Source of the DNA: Streptomyces flavofungini
Lineage (GTDB): Bacteria; Actinomycetota; Actinomycetes; Streptomycetales; Streptomycetaceae
Assembly (NCBI RefSeq): GCF_030388665.1
Contig: NZ_CP128846.1
Span: forward strand, 4,414,501 to 4,478,500
Direction: 5' to 3'
DNA length: 64,000 nucleotides
Made by a program: the position numbers and the translations under genes. The notes beneath the pieces are model-generated. The model did no database searches and had not been told where the DNA came from. It saw nothing but the letters and a program-made list of their open reading frames with translations. Shown here piece after piece: positions 36,978-46,284 of this stretch (its first letter is position 1; the number at the start of each line of letters is the position of its first letter).

Positions 36978-37113
36978 GGTTCGTCGTCACGGCTGCTGAT
37001 CCCGACGGCGCCTGAGGCCGCCCACTGCTCCGCCCAGGCCTGCCCGCTTCACCCCTTCCCCACTCCGCTCCCCACCCCCGACTCCCCACCCCCGAACCCT
37101 GAGGATTCCCGCA

Positions 37114-38850
37114 ATGATCACGACGCTGTCGGGCGACACGTCCCGCCTGCTCGCGACCGTCGACTTCGTCAAGGAGCAGGACACCGCCGCCCTGCTCCCC
37201 CTCCTCTTCCCCGGGCTCGACGGGCCGGAGCTGCGGACTCTCGTGGAGCACTGCCGTTTCGCGCATGCCGCGCAGCTCGTCTTCCCCTCGGGTGAGGCGG
37301 AGTTGGCGGCCATGCTGGCCGCCTGCGGGCTCGTCTCGGCGGCGCCGGGGCGGCCGAGCGTCGTCGTACGGGAGCGTCTTGCCGTACGCCATCGGCGACG
37401 GGCGGGCGATCTGGACGTCGGCATCCTGCGCCCGGAGGTGGTCGGGGCGGACGGGGAGCGCCGGATGGTCGAGGTGTTCGTGCTGACCGTGCCGCCGGGG
37501 TCGGACCTGGGCGCCGTCGCCGAGGCCGAGCGGGAGGGGCAGCACGAGGCGCACGTGGCCTTCGAGGTCGTGGCGCCGGACCCGCTGGTGCTGCGGGGGC
37601 TGTGTGCGACCTTCGCGCGGTACGGGGCCACCGCGGACGGCGGCGGCTACAACCCGCACGAGAACGGCACGGTCTTCTACTTCGGTGCCGCTGCCGAGGC
37701 CAAGGTCGGCTATCGGCGCGTGGAGTTGTACGTCCCCGGCGACCACCGCGACGTACTCTCCGCGCATCTCGCCGAGCATCGGGCCCAGCAGCCGGCCGAA
37801 ACGGTCCTTCGCCTGCTGACCGGGGCGTGGACGACGCAGGCGCTGGCCGCCTTCACCGAACTGCGGGTGCCCGACGCCATGGACGGGGAGGGCGTGGGGG
37901 ACGGCGGGAGGGAGGACGCCGGAGAAGGCGGGCGAGGCATCGGCGTCGAGGAACTGGCGCGGAAGGTCGGCGCGCGGCCGCGGAACCTGGCGACGCTGCT
38001 GCGCTACCTCGCCATGCTGGGCGTCGTGGCGGAGGACCGCGACGGCTTCCGGCTCACCGCCGTGGGCGCCCTGCTGCGCGCCGGTGGCCCGGGGTCGATG
38101 CGGGCGCTGGCGCTGATGTACGGCGGGCCGTTCTACCAGTCCTTCGCCGGGCTCGGGCACACCGTGCGTACGGGGCAGGTCGCCTTCGAGCACCACTTCG
38201 GCGAGAACCACTTCGACCACTTCGCCCGCGACCCCCGGCTCGCGGAACTCTTCGACCAGTCCATGGCCGCCGGGTCAGCGATGTTCGACCCCGTCCCCAC
38301 GCATCCGGTGCTCACCGCGGCGGCCGGGGCGCCCGCCGGGGCCACGGTGGTCGACATCGCGGGCGGCACCGGGGAGTTGCTCGGCCGCGTCCTCGCCGCG
38401 CACCCCCGCCTGAAGGGGGTCCTCCTGGAGCGTCCGCACGTCGTCGAGGCCGCCCGCCGACGGCTGGAGGAGCTCGGCCCGCGGTGCGTGTTCCTGGTCG
38501 GGGACTTCGCCGACGTACCTGAGGGCGGTGACGTCTACGTCCTGTCCCGCGTCCTGCACGACTGGGACGACGACCAGTGCCGCGACATCCTGCGCCACTG
38601 CGCCCGCGCGATGCCCGCCCACGCCGACCTGCTCGTCGTGGAACGCGTCCTGCCCGCCGACGGAGCGTTCTCGCTGGCGACCGCCTGGGACCTCCACATG
38701 ATGTGCAACGTCGGCGGCCGCGAGCGGCGCGCCGACCACTACGGCAGGCTGTTCGCCGACGCGGGGCTCGTCCTGGTGGGCGAGGTGCCGTTGCCGCTGG
38801 ACGGGACGGTGCTGCACGTCAGGAAGGCCGGTCGGTCGGCCTCGGTGTGA
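37114..38850 (+). CDS. O-methyltransferase with N-terminal fused domain
   Basis: A 578-residue protein from the ATG at 37114 (GAGGA upstream). The C-terminal ~340 residues are a class I O-methyltransferase of the acetylserotonin/small-molecule type: winged-helix dimerisation part (VEELARKVGARPRNLATLLR), the SAM motif VVDIAGGTGELLGRVLAAHP, and VLSRVLHDWDDDQCRDILRH. The N-terminal ~230 residues (VDFVKEQDTAALLPLLFPGL and YNPHENGTVFYFGAAAEAKV) are an unknown alpha/beta domain that I could not place. It lies 137 bases downstream of the PobA-like gene and may act on its product. Confidence 0.75.
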   Translation: MITTLSGDTSRLLATVDFVKEQDTAALLPLLFPGLDGPELRTLVEHCRFAHAAQLVFPSGEAELAAMLAACGLVSAAPGRPSVVVRERLAVRHRRRAGDLDVGILRPEVVGADGERRMVEVFVLTVPPGSDLGAVAEAEREGQHEAHVAFEVVAPDPLVLRGLCATFARYGATADGGGYNPHENGTVFYFGAAAEAKVGYRRVELYVPGDHRDVLSAHLAEHRAQQPAETVLRLLTGAWTTQALAAFTELRVPDAMDGEGVGDGGREDAGEGGRGIGVEELARKVGARPRNLATLLRYLAMLGVVAEDRDGFRLTAVGALLRAGGPGSMRALALMYGGPFYQSFAGLGHTVRTGQVAFEHHFGENHFDHFARDPRLAELFDQSMAAGSAMFDPVPTHPVLTAAAGAPAGATVVDIAGGTGELLGRVLAAHPRLKGVLLERPHVVEAARRRLEELGPRCVFLVGDFADVPEGGDVYVLSRVLHDWDDDQCRDILRHCARAMPAHADLLVVERVLPADGAFSLATAWDLHMMCNVGGRERRADHYGRLFADAGLVLVGEVPLPLDGTVLHVRKAGRSASV

Positions 38851-38958
38851 CGGGGAGCTGACCACGTTCGGTCGCGATCAGCCCCGGCCAGGGGCGCACA
38901 CACGGCGGGCGTCACGTCGCCCTCAGGTCATCGAGAAGGCACCGGCACGTCCCGTCCG

Positions 38959-38980
38959 GTTCACGTGGCGCTGATGAAGT
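38959..38980 (+). promoter_or_regulatory. Possible PHO box before alkaline phosphatase
   Basis: GTTCACG plus four bases followed by GCTGATG plus four bases resembles two 11-bp PhoP direct-repeat units (consensus GTTCACC). The first unit is one mismatch off and the second is weak. It is 49 bases upstream of the start codon. Tentative. Confidence 0.25.
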
Positions 38981-39028
38981 GGCTGCACCGTACAAGGACG
39001 TAACAAAGCACGTTTTGAGGAGTTCTCC

Positions 39029-40408
39029 ATGGTCGGACCCCGTCTGTCCCGTCGTCACCTGATAGCCGCCGGTTCCGTGGCCGCCGCCACCGCGGTGGCC
39101 GTGACGCTCACCGCGTCGGCGGGGGCCTCCGACACCAAGGACCAGGCCCAGCGGGCCATCAAGGGCGGGAAGGCGAAGAACGTCATCCTGCTCATCGGCG
39201 ACGGCATGGGCGACTCGGAGATCACGCTCGCCCGGGACTACACGGTGGGCGCGAACGGACGCCTGAACATGGACAAGTTCCCGCTGACGGGCGCGTACAC
39301 GACGTACGCGGTGCACAAGGACGGCTCGCCCGACTACGTCACCGACTCCGCCGCGAGCGGCTCTGGCTGGGCCACCGGCGTGAAGACGGTCAACGGGCGC
39401 ATCTCGAAGACGCCGGGCACCGACAAGGCCGTACCGACGATCCTGGAGCTGGCGCAGAAGAAGGGCTACGCGACCGGCTCGGTCACCACCGCCGAACTCA
39501 CCGACGCCACCCCGGCCGTGCTCGCCTCGCACGCCACCGACCGCAGCTGCCAGGGCCCGGCCGACATGGCCAAGTGCCCGAAGGACACGATCGCCAAGGG
39601 CGGGCCGGGCTCGATCGCGGAGCAGAGCGTCAACCACAAGGTCGACGTGCTGCTCGGCGGCGGCAAGCAGCGGTTCGACCAGAAGGTCACCGACGGCAAG
39701 TACAAGGGGCTCACGGTCACCCAGCAGGCGAAGAAGCTCGGCTACCAAGTGGTCACGAACAAGCGCGAGTTGAGGAAGGTCAAGTCGGTCAGGAACGGCA
39801 AGCCCGTGCTCGGCCTGTTCGCGCCGGGCAACGTGCCCGTCGAGTGGACGGGCAAGGCCGCGGCCAAGGGCGGTACGGACCCGCAGCGCTGCACGACCTC
39901 CAACCCGGGCCGCCCCGCGGGCACGCCCGCTCTCCAGGACCAGGCGCGCAAGGCCATCGAGCTCCTTGAGGCCAAGCAGAAGAGCGGCAAGAACAAGCAG
40001 GGCTTCTTCCTGCAGATCGAGGGCGCCTCGATCGACAAGCAGGACCACGCCGCCGACCCGTGCGGCCAGATCGGCGAGACCGCGGCGTTCGACCGCGCGG
40101 TGAAGGTCGCCCGCGACTACGCCGCGAAGCACCCGGACACCCTGGTCGTCACCACCGCCGACCACGCCCACACCAGCCAGATCGTGCCCCTGGAGGCCCA
40201 GCCCCCCGGCCTCTCCTCCACCCTCGTCACCAACGAGGGCCAGCAGCTCAAGGTCAACTACTCCACGAACACCCCCGGCCGGTCCCAGGAGCACACGGGC
40301 ACCCAGGTCCGCATCGCGGCCCAGGGTCCGCAGGCGTACCGGGTCCTCGGGGTCACCAACCAGACGGATCTGTTCACGACTGTGCGGGAGGCGCTGCGGC
40401 TGGGCTGA
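39029..40408 (+). CDS. Secreted alkaline phosphatase (PhoA-type)
   Basis: A 459-residue phosphatase from the ATG at 39029 (TGAGGAG upstream). The N-terminus PRLSRRHLIAAG is a twin-arginine signal. Metal and catalytic residues are in VILLIGDGMGDSE, TDSAASGSGWATG (phosphorylated Ser), DHAADPCG, TTADHAHTSQIV and SQEHTGTQVRIA, as in the E. coli PhoA fold. It removes phosphate from organic monoesters outside the cell. It is expected to be under phosphate control, and a weak PHO-like site lies upstream. Confidence 0.92.
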   Translation: MVGPRLSRRHLIAAGSVAAATAVAVTLTASAGASDTKDQAQRAIKGGKAKNVILLIGDGMGDSEITLARDYTVGANGRLNMDKFPLTGAYTTYAVHKDGSPDYVTDSAASGSGWATGVKTVNGRISKTPGTDKAVPTILELAQKKGYATGSVTTAELTDATPAVLASHATDRSCQGPADMAKCPKDTIAKGGPGSIAEQSVNHKVDVLLGGGKQRFDQKVTDGKYKGLTVTQQAKKLGYQVVTNKRELRKVKSVRNGKPVLGLFAPGNVPVEWTGKAAAKGGTDPQRCTTSNPGRPAGTPALQDQARKAIELLEAKQKSGKNKQGFFLQIEGASIDKQDHAADPCGQIGETAAFDRAVKVARDYAAKHPDTLVVTTADHAHTSQIVPLEAQPPGLSSTLVTNEGQQLKVNYSTNTPGRSQEHTGTQVRIAAQGPQAYRVLGVTNQTDLFTTVREALRLG

Positions 40409-40467
40409 GGCCCAGATGAGCCGAGCGGGGCGCCGACGGGGGTGGGGCGCCGTTTCGCCCAGCAGAC

Positions 40468-40504
40468 CGTGAGGGTGCCGACCCATGGGGTCGGCACCCT
40501 CACG
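40468..40504. terminator. Perfect bidirectional terminator
   Basis: CGTGAGGGTGCCGACCC / GGGTCGGCACCCTCACG is a perfect 17-bp stem with loop ATG, between the phosphatase and the converging small membrane protein. Confidence 0.9.
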
Positions 40505-40540
40505 CGTATGTGTCAGCCGCTGACGGCCACCTCTCGGCGA

Positions 40541-40855
40541 CTACCGCCCCGGCTTCCCATCCATGTCGAGGATCGCGGCATGCGCGGCGGCGGCGATCAT
40601 CGTGATGGTCAGAACGCCTCCCTCCCAGTTCTTCGGGTTGCCCAGCACCGTGGCAGCCATGGCCGAGCCATAGACGACCACCGCGTAGGCCACCGGCACG
40701 GCCATGCTGACGACGCGCTTCTTGGCGGCGACGAAGAACAGCGGCGGCGCCAGCAGTCCCACCGATGCCACGACCGCGATCACCCAGATGACCTTGTGCA
40801 GCGGCTTCGCGTACATGCGGGCCTGAATGGGCGCGTTGAGGTGCGAGCTAGTCAT
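40541..40855 (-). CDS. Small membrane protein
   Basis: A 104-residue protein from the ATG at 40855, with AAGGGGGA upstream; a longer version from 40927 has no ribosome site. Three hydrophobic segments are visible: VIWVIAVVASVGLLAPPLFF, VVSMAVPVAYAVVVYGSAMA and GVLTITMIAAAAHAAIL. The C-terminus is charged. It belongs to no family I recognise; function unknown. Confidence 0.7.
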   Translation of the reverse strand: MTSSHLNAPIQARMYAKPLHKVIWVIAVVASVGLLAPPLFFVAAKKRVVSMAVPVAYAVVVYGSAMAATVLGNPKNWEGGVLTITMIAAAAHAAILDMDGKPGR

Positions 40856-40999
40856 GTGTCCCCCTTGCTTCAACCAGGCATTCAGCGTGACCTGCGCCAC
40901 ATTGAAGTGGAGGTGGTTCGGGGTCATCAGGCAGCGGATGTCGGAGCACTCTCACAACCCCACGCTCCCGCGCACGCGCCGGAGCAAGCACAGCCCCTC

Positions 41000-42226
41000 T
41001 CACCCCCAAGCCCCCGACAGCCCCCGCCGCACCACCGAACTGAACACCCGCACCCCCCGCGTCGACCCCGGCGCGATGCCCGTCAGTTCACGTACGCGGC
41101 GCAGGCGGTAGTCCAGGGTGCGGGGGTGGACGTTGAGAGCCGTCGCCGTGGTCGTGCGGTTCATGTCGTGGGTGTAGTACGCGTCGAGGGTGAGGAGGAG
41201 GTCCGGGCCGGGGGCCAGGCGGTGGGCCAGGGTGTGGAGCCAGGCGTCGACGAACGGGACGTCCGCCACGGCGAGTTCCACGAAGACGTCGGCTGTCGTG
41301 TGGGGGTGCGCGGGTGCTCTTCGCAGGGGAGCCGCCCTGCTGATGCGTCTCGCTCGGTCGAGGGCCGCGGGCAGGTCGGGGAGGCCGGCCGTGGTGGTGC
41401 CTGCCGCGCAGGGGGTGGGGAGCGATTGGGCGAAGTCCTGTATGAGGGCCAGTACTTCTCCTGATTGCGTGGGTGAGAGCGTTGGCGCCGGAGGGAGCAG
41501 CGGGGTCAGGGCGATGAGTTCGCCCGGCGTCGACTCCGTCGGCGGGGACCACGTCAGGGGGACCTGGTGCTCCTTTATCAGTGCCTCGATCTCTCCCTCC
41601 GGGCCCCGGTCCCGCTCCGCGCCCGGGGTGCGGGGCGACGGGACCCGAATCACCGTCACCGCGCAGTACGCGGGTACCTCCATGCCGACGGCGCGGGCGA
41701 GTTCGGCCGCCATGGGGTCGCCGGACAGGAGGGCCTTGACGAGGAGCGCGACCTGGTCGACGTAGGGGAGCCGGTGGCGTAGCGCGGAGACGAAGCCCTG
41801 GCAGTAGGCCTCGATGCCGCGTTCGCCCTGGGCGGCGAACCAGCCGAGGAGGCGCACGAGTTCGTCGGCGTCGCCGCCGCGCTGGGCGTCCGTCGCCTCG
41901 TTGACCTCGCGCAGCATCAGCGCGGTGTGCAGGCGCAGGACGCGCTGGCGGGATTCCGGGGACAGGCCCGTGGCGGCTCGGGCCTCGCCCATCGCGGCGA
42001 TGGCGGTGAGGTCGGAAAGGGTCAATTCCTCGCTGGTCGGGGCGAGTTCGCCGGTGCGACGACGCAGCCACACCGCGTACTCCAAGGTCTCCGCCCTGGC
42101 CCGGGCGTCCGTGTCCAGGATCCCGAACTCCGGGATCTCGCGCGCGTACGCCTCGACCTCCCGGCGGGCACTGCGCGCCGCGCGCCGGGCCAGCTCCACG
42201 AAGAGGTCGCCCATGGCCGGGAGCAT
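41000..42226 (-). CDS. PucR-family transcriptional regulator
   Basis: A 408-residue protein if started at the ATG at 42226 (GGGA upstream); a GTG at 42277 and ATG at 42214 are alternatives. The C-terminal ~60 residues are a PucR helix-turn-helix: LDAYYTHDMNRTTTATALNV, then HPRTLDYRLRRVRELTGI. The middle contains a GGDEF-like CdaR fold region and the N-terminus a helical region (GDLFVELARRAARSARREVE). Such regulators respond to metabolites or act in secondary metabolism. It is divergent from the DUF4394 gene, which could be its target. Confidence 0.85.
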   Translation of the reverse strand: MLPAMGDLFVELARRAARSARREVEAYAREIPEFGILDTDARARAETLEYAVWLRRRTGELAPTSEELTLSDLTAIAAMGEARAATGLSPESRQRVLRLHTALMLREVNEATDAQRGGDADELVRLLGWFAAQGERGIEAYCQGFVSALRHRLPYVDQVALLVKALLSGDPMAAELARAVGMEVPAYCAVTVIRVPSPRTPGAERDRGPEGEIEALIKEHQVPLTWSPPTESTPGELIALTPLLPPAPTLSPTQSGEVLALIQDFAQSLPTPCAAGTTTAGLPDLPAALDRARRISRAAPLRRAPAHPHTTADVFVELAVADVPFVDAWLHTLAHRLAPGPDLLLTLDAYYTHDMNRTTTATALNVHPRTLDYRLRRVRELTGIAPGSTRGVRVFSSVVRRGLSGAWG

Positions 42227-42471
42227 GCCATTCCCGCCGAATTGATCGACAGGCCAGATCCGGACGGGGTTTGTCACTTCGTGTGAATCGGGAGCGAATT
42301 CGCACGGGATTCACGTCGGGCATTTATCAGGGTGCGCAAAGTTTTCCGGCGGCGACGGGCATGTCGCTCTCTTCGCTTGTGGGGCGCCGACGGTGCGGGC
42401 TTAATGGGGGGTCCGGTCATACCAGAGCCATATTCACGCCCGTCCGGCCCTCTTCATTCGGGAGGAAGTCA

Positions 42472-43404
42472 ATGAGACGCGATCTCAGAACCAGGACGCG
42501 GACCACCAAGTTCAAGAAGAGTACGAGAATCGTGGCCGCCCTGTCCGCGTCGGCCGCCTGCGCCGCCCTCCTGGCCGCCGCGCCGGGCGCCGGCTCGGCC
42601 ACCGACCCGGCGGCGAGCACCAAGGCCCCCGCCGCCACCCCCAGCCTCCGCGCCTTCGGCATCCTCGGTGGCGGTACCCGCATGGCCACCTTCACCACCG
42701 ACCGGCCCGACATCCTCGACTGGGTCCGGGTCATCAAGGGGCTCAAGGGGGACACGAAGCTCATCGGCATCGACCACCGGGTGCAGGACGGGCTGATGTA
42801 CGGCGTCGGCGACCAGGGCGGGATCTACACGATCAAGACCCCGCCGGACGTCGTGGACGTCGTCGTCACCAAGGTGTCCCAGCTACAGGTCGCCCTGTAC
42901 GGCTCGAAGTTCGGCGTCGACTTCAACCCCGCCGCCGACCGGCTCCGCGTCATCAGCGACAACGGGCAGAACCTGCGGCACAACCTCAATGACGACAGCA
43001 CGGCCGAGGACAGCGTCCTCACCACCCCGCCGATCGCCGCCCCCACCCGGGGCGTCACCGCCGCCGCGTACACCAACAACGATCTCAACGGCGCCACCGC
43101 GACGACCCTGTTCGACATCAACACCACGTCCGACCAGGTCGTCATCCAGTCTCCCGCCAACAACGGCACCCTGGCCCCGACCGGCTCCCTGACCCTCGAC
43201 GCGGGCGCGGATTCCGGTCTGGACATCTTCAGTTATCTGACGGGCGGCAAGACCACCTCGAATATCGCCTTCGCGTCCCTCACGCCGTACGGGGCGAGCA
43301 CTCCGTCCTTCTACAGCGTGAATGTCTTCACCGGCGAGGCGACCGTCATCGAGCAATTCCCGCTGGACGTCACCGATGTGACAATCAAGCTCAGCGGTAG
43401 TTGA
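42472..43404 (+). CDS. DUF4394 secreted protein
   Basis: A 310-residue protein from the ATG at 42472 (GGGAGGAAG upstream). The N-terminus is very basic, then a hydrophobic stretch ending near AAAPGAGSA gives an export signal. The DUF4394 pattern follows: LRAFGILGGGTRMATFTTDR, IGIDHRVQDGLMYGVGDQGG, FGVDFNPAADRLRVISDNGQ, NLRHNLND and SVNVFTGEATVIEQFP. These proteins look like beta-propellers and are exported; their ligand is unknown. It is divergent from the PucR gene. Confidence 0.85.
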   Translation: MRRDLRTRTRTTKFKKSTRIVAALSASAACAALLAAAPGAGSATDPAASTKAPAATPSLRAFGILGGGTRMATFTTDRPDILDWVRVIKGLKGDTKLIGIDHRVQDGLMYGVGDQGGIYTIKTPPDVVDVVVTKVSQLQVALYGSKFGVDFNPAADRLRVISDNGQNLRHNLNDDSTAEDSVLTTPPIAAPTRGVTAAAYTNNDLNGATATTLFDINTTSDQVVIQSPANNGTLAPTGSLTLDAGADSGLDIFSYLTGGKTTSNIAFASLTPYGASTPSFYSVNVFTGEATVIEQFPLDVTDVTIKLSGS

Positions 43405-43450
43405 GCGCCGGAATCCAAGGCCCGGCCGCACGGGTCGGCCAAATGACCGC

Positions 43451-44740
43451 CTAGCCGATCTCCACCACCCGCGCCCACTCCGGTGGCGTGTCCGGTACGT
43501 AGTCGGGGTCGTCCTCGTCCCGCGTCGAGGTGTCGCGGGAGGGGCGGGGGAACAGGCCGACCACCGTCCGGCACGGCGGCTGCGTGCTCGGCCACGGCGT
43601 CTGGCCGTCGGTGAGCGCCACGACGACGTCCGGCCGTGGCCGGGACCGCAGGGCCCGCGCGAAGCCCGTCCGCAGGTCCGTGCCGCCACCGCCGAGGAGC
43701 GGGATGCCCTCGCCCGTGCACAGCGGGTGGACGATGCGGGCCGACGCGTCGCAGGGCAGTACGGAGACCAGGTCGCGGCGGCCGCCCACCGCGTGGGCGA
43801 TCGCCGCGACCTCAAGGAGCGCGCTGCCCAGCTCGGCGTCGCTGACCGAACCCGACGTGTCGACGATCACCGCGACCCGCGGCGGCCTGCTCCGCAGGGC
43901 GGGCAGCACCACACCGGGCACCCCGGCCGACCGCCGCGCGGGCCGCCCGTACGTGTAGTCCTCGCCCACGCCCGGCCCGGACACGGCCGAGCGCACGGCG
44001 GCGCCCAGCAACTCCCGCCACGGCTGTGGCGGATGGAACACCTCATCCGCCCACCGCTGCCACCCCTTCGGCGCCTTCCCCGGACGGCCCTTGAGCCCCT
44101 GCGCCACCCGGAAGCGCACCGCGTCCCGCTCCTGCGCGCTCAGGCCGTGGGCGCCCTCCGGGCCCAGGTCCCAGTCGCGCTCCCGGCCGTCGGCACCGCT
44201 GCCGCAGTCCAGCCAGGACAGGTCCGCCGTGCGCGGCCCGAGCCGGAACTGCCGCAGGTAGTCCTCCATCAGCTCCCCCGGCTCCAGGGCGAGCGTCTGC
44301 GGCCGCACGGCGCCCTCGGGCCGGACCAGCCCGTCCCCGTACACGTCGTCGTTGATCTCGCAGTCCGCCGCGATGTTCATCCGCAGCCCGTCCCCCGCGC
44401 CCGTCAGGCCCCGCTCCCGCGCCACCCGGTCACTGCGCCCGTGGTGGTCCCGCAGCAGGTGCGACACCTCGTGCACCCACACCCCGGCCAGCTCCTCGAC
44501 CGGCGTCCGGGCCACGAACCCCGGCGAGACGTAGCACCGCCAGTACCGGTCCACCGCCATCGTGGGCACGTCCCGCGACTCGACGGTGTGCAGGGCGAAC
44601 AGCGCCGTCGCCAGGTACGGCCGCACCCGCGCCGCGTGCAGCCGGGCGGCGAAGAGCTTGTCCTTGTCCAAGGGAAGGGGCGGGGGCGAGGGCGGCGCGG
44701 GGGCCGGGATCGCGCCCGGGCTCGCCGGGGGCCGCGTCAT
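43451..44740 (-). CDS. vWA protein with N-terminal metallopeptidase-like domain
   Basis: A 429-residue protein. The N-terminal region (DUF2201-like) carries HEVSHLLRDHH (HExxH) near residue 89, with NIAADCEINDDVY later. The C-terminal region is a von Willebrand A domain with the MIDAS motif DTSGSVSDAELG, the GGGGTDLRTGF segment and ALTDGQTPWP. Such proteins are partners of MoxR AAA ATPases. The start overlaps the upstream ATPase stop (ATGA). It is the third gene of a three-gene leftward unit. Confidence 0.87.
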   Translation of the reverse strand: MTRPPASPGAIPAPAPPSPPPLPLDKDKLFAARLHAARVRPYLATALFALHTVESRDVPTMAVDRYWRCYVSPGFVARTPVEELAGVWVHEVSHLLRDHHGRSDRVARERGLTGAGDGLRMNIAADCEINDDVYGDGLVRPEGAVRPQTLALEPGELMEDYLRQFRLGPRTADLSWLDCGSGADGRERDWDLGPEGAHGLSAQERDAVRFRVAQGLKGRPGKAPKGWQRWADEVFHPPQPWRELLGAAVRSAVSGPGVGEDYTYGRPARRSAGVPGVVLPALRSRPPRVAVIVDTSGSVSDAELGSALLEVAAIAHAVGGRRDLVSVLPCDASARIVHPLCTGEGIPLLGGGGTDLRTGFARALRSRPRPDVVVALTDGQTPWPSTQPPCRTVVGLFPRPSRDTSTRDEDDPDYVPDTPPEWARVVEIG

Positions 44741-46083
44741 CGTGCCGCCCGCGCCGCGGCCGCCGTCGCCGTCGGCGCCTTCGCCGCCTTCGGCCTGGCC
44801 CGCGCCCGGTCCGCCCGCTGCGACAGCGCCACCGCTCCGGCCAGGCTCTCGATCGACTCCGGTACGTCCCAGTCCTCCTGCCGGAGCGAGGCCAGCGTGG
44901 TCGCGGGTACGACGACCAGGTCCGGGGCACCGGTCTCCAGGGCGCGGACGAGCAGCGCCCAGGCCGCGTCCCAGCGGGAGCGGTCCGGGCGGTTGCGGAC
45001 CGCGGCCACCACGCCGTCGAGGGCGGCCTGGCGCAGGTCGCCGCGTTCGGGCAGCTCGGCGGCCGCCGGGTCGGCGAGCAGCAGCTCGGGGTCGGGGAGG
45101 TCCATCCGGTCGATCCCGGCGAGGAGTTCGAGGCCGGGGCCGTCCCCCACCGTGCCCCTGGCCAGCAGGGCAAGCACCTCACGGGACGAGCCCGCCGCGG
45201 TGGCGAACGCGATCAGGCGCAGCGTCATCTCCCAGCTCCGCGGCGACGGCCAGGGCCCGCCCCGGCGCGTCTCGTTGCCGGGCAGGCGGTGCACGAGGGT
45301 GGGGCGCGCCGCCAGCAGTTCGCACACCGCGCGACGGGCGAACCCCACGGCCTCCGGCAGCTTCCCGTGGTCGAGCCGGGGCAGGGTCGCCCGGGGCCAG
45401 GTCCCGCCGAGTCCGCGTACGACGACCTCGTGGTCGTGGGTCCACTGCAGATGGACGAACCGGTTGGCCAGGGGCGGGCTCAGCTCCCAGCCGTCGGCCG
45501 CCGAGGACCGGGGATTGGCGGCGGCCACGATCCTCACGTCCGGCGGGAGTCGGAGGGCACCGATGCGCCGCTCCAGGACGAGCCGGAGCAGCGCGGCCTG
45601 TACGGCCGGGGGCGCGGTGGACAGCTCGTCGAGGAACAGCAGGCCCCGGCCGGCCCGCACCAGGCGCACGGCCCAGTCCGGCGGTGCCATCGGGACGCCC
45701 TGCTCCGCGGGGTCGTCCCCGACGATCGGCAGGCCCGAGAAGTCCGACGGCTCGTGCACGCTGGCGATCACCGTGGTCAACGGGAGGTCCAGGGACGCGG
45801 CCAGCTGGGTCAGGGCGGCGGTCTTGCCGATGCCCGGCTCGCCCCACAGGAGCACGGGCAGGTCGGCGGCGACGGCCAGCGCCAGGGCCTCCAGTTGGAT
45901 GTCGGGGCGGGGTTCGGTGGTGGTGTCGCGGAGGAGGGCCAGGAGGTCGGCGGCCACGTCGAGTTGGGCGTTGGTGGGGGTGGCCGGGGCGGACTGGATG
46001 GACTGGGCGGACTGGGCGGGCTGGGCGGACTGGGCGGGCTGGGTGGACTGGGTGGGCAGAACGGGCGGGGTGCGTGTGGGCAT
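44737..46083 (-). CDS. MoxR-type AAA ATPase
   Basis: A 448-residue AAA+ protein. The Walker A is LLWGEPGIGKTAALTQLA (about residue 76), the Walker B is GLLFLDELSTAPPAVQAALL (about 147), and the sensor 1 is RIVAAANPRSSAADG. The first ~35 residues are a low-complexity QSAQPAQSAQ stretch from a short DNA repeat (about 45990-46060). It probably acts with the vWA protein encoded next, as a chaperone-like remodeller. It follows the 46285-47946 gene in the same direction. Confidence 0.9.
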   Translation of the reverse strand: MPTRTPPVLPTQSTQPAQSAQPAQSAQSIQSAPATPTNAQLDVAADLLALLRDTTTEPRPDIQLEALALAVAADLPVLLWGEPGIGKTAALTQLAASLDLPLTTVIASVHEPSDFSGLPIVGDDPAEQGVPMAPPDWAVRLVRAGRGLLFLDELSTAPPAVQAALLRLVLERRIGALRLPPDVRIVAAANPRSSAADGWELSPPLANRFVHLQWTHDHEVVVRGLGGTWPRATLPRLDHGKLPEAVGFARRAVCELLAARPTLVHRLPGNETRRGGPWPSPRSWEMTLRLIAFATAAGSSREVLALLARGTVGDGPGLELLAGIDRMDLPDPELLLADPAAAELPERGDLRQAALDGVVAAVRNRPDRSRWDAAWALLVRALETGAPDLVVVPATTLASLRQEDWDVPESIESLAGAVALSQRADRARARPKAAKAPTATAAAARAAR

Positions 46084-46190
46084 GTGGTCACCTTTGAGGT
46101 CGGGCGCGGCCGCGTGGGCCGACGGCGGATGTGGAGGCGAAGGTGAGGGCCGAGGCGGAGGCGGAGGCCCAGGGAGCGGAAAAGGCTGAG

Positions 46191-46256
46191 GCAGGGAGGC
46201 GGGGAGGCGGGGAGGCAGGGAGGCGGGGAGGCGGGGAGGCGGGGAGGCAGGGAGGG
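46191..46256. repeat. GGGGAGGC tandem octamer array
   Basis: About eight copies of GGGGAGGC or GGCAGGGA in an unbroken run between the MoxR gene and the gene upstream. The run of GGG tracts on the plus strand can form G-quadruplexes; on the coding (minus) strand it is C-rich. The flanks 46140-46175 carry looser GGCGGAGG copies. Confidence 0.8.
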
Positions 46257-46284
46257 AGTTGGCGTCAGGGAAGGGGCGTGCGCG

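Noticed and set aside
35724..40408. Biosynthetic gene cluster around the monooxygenase and methyltransferase
   Set aside because: Only two tailoring-type genes; no synthase, transporter or resistance gene is nearby.
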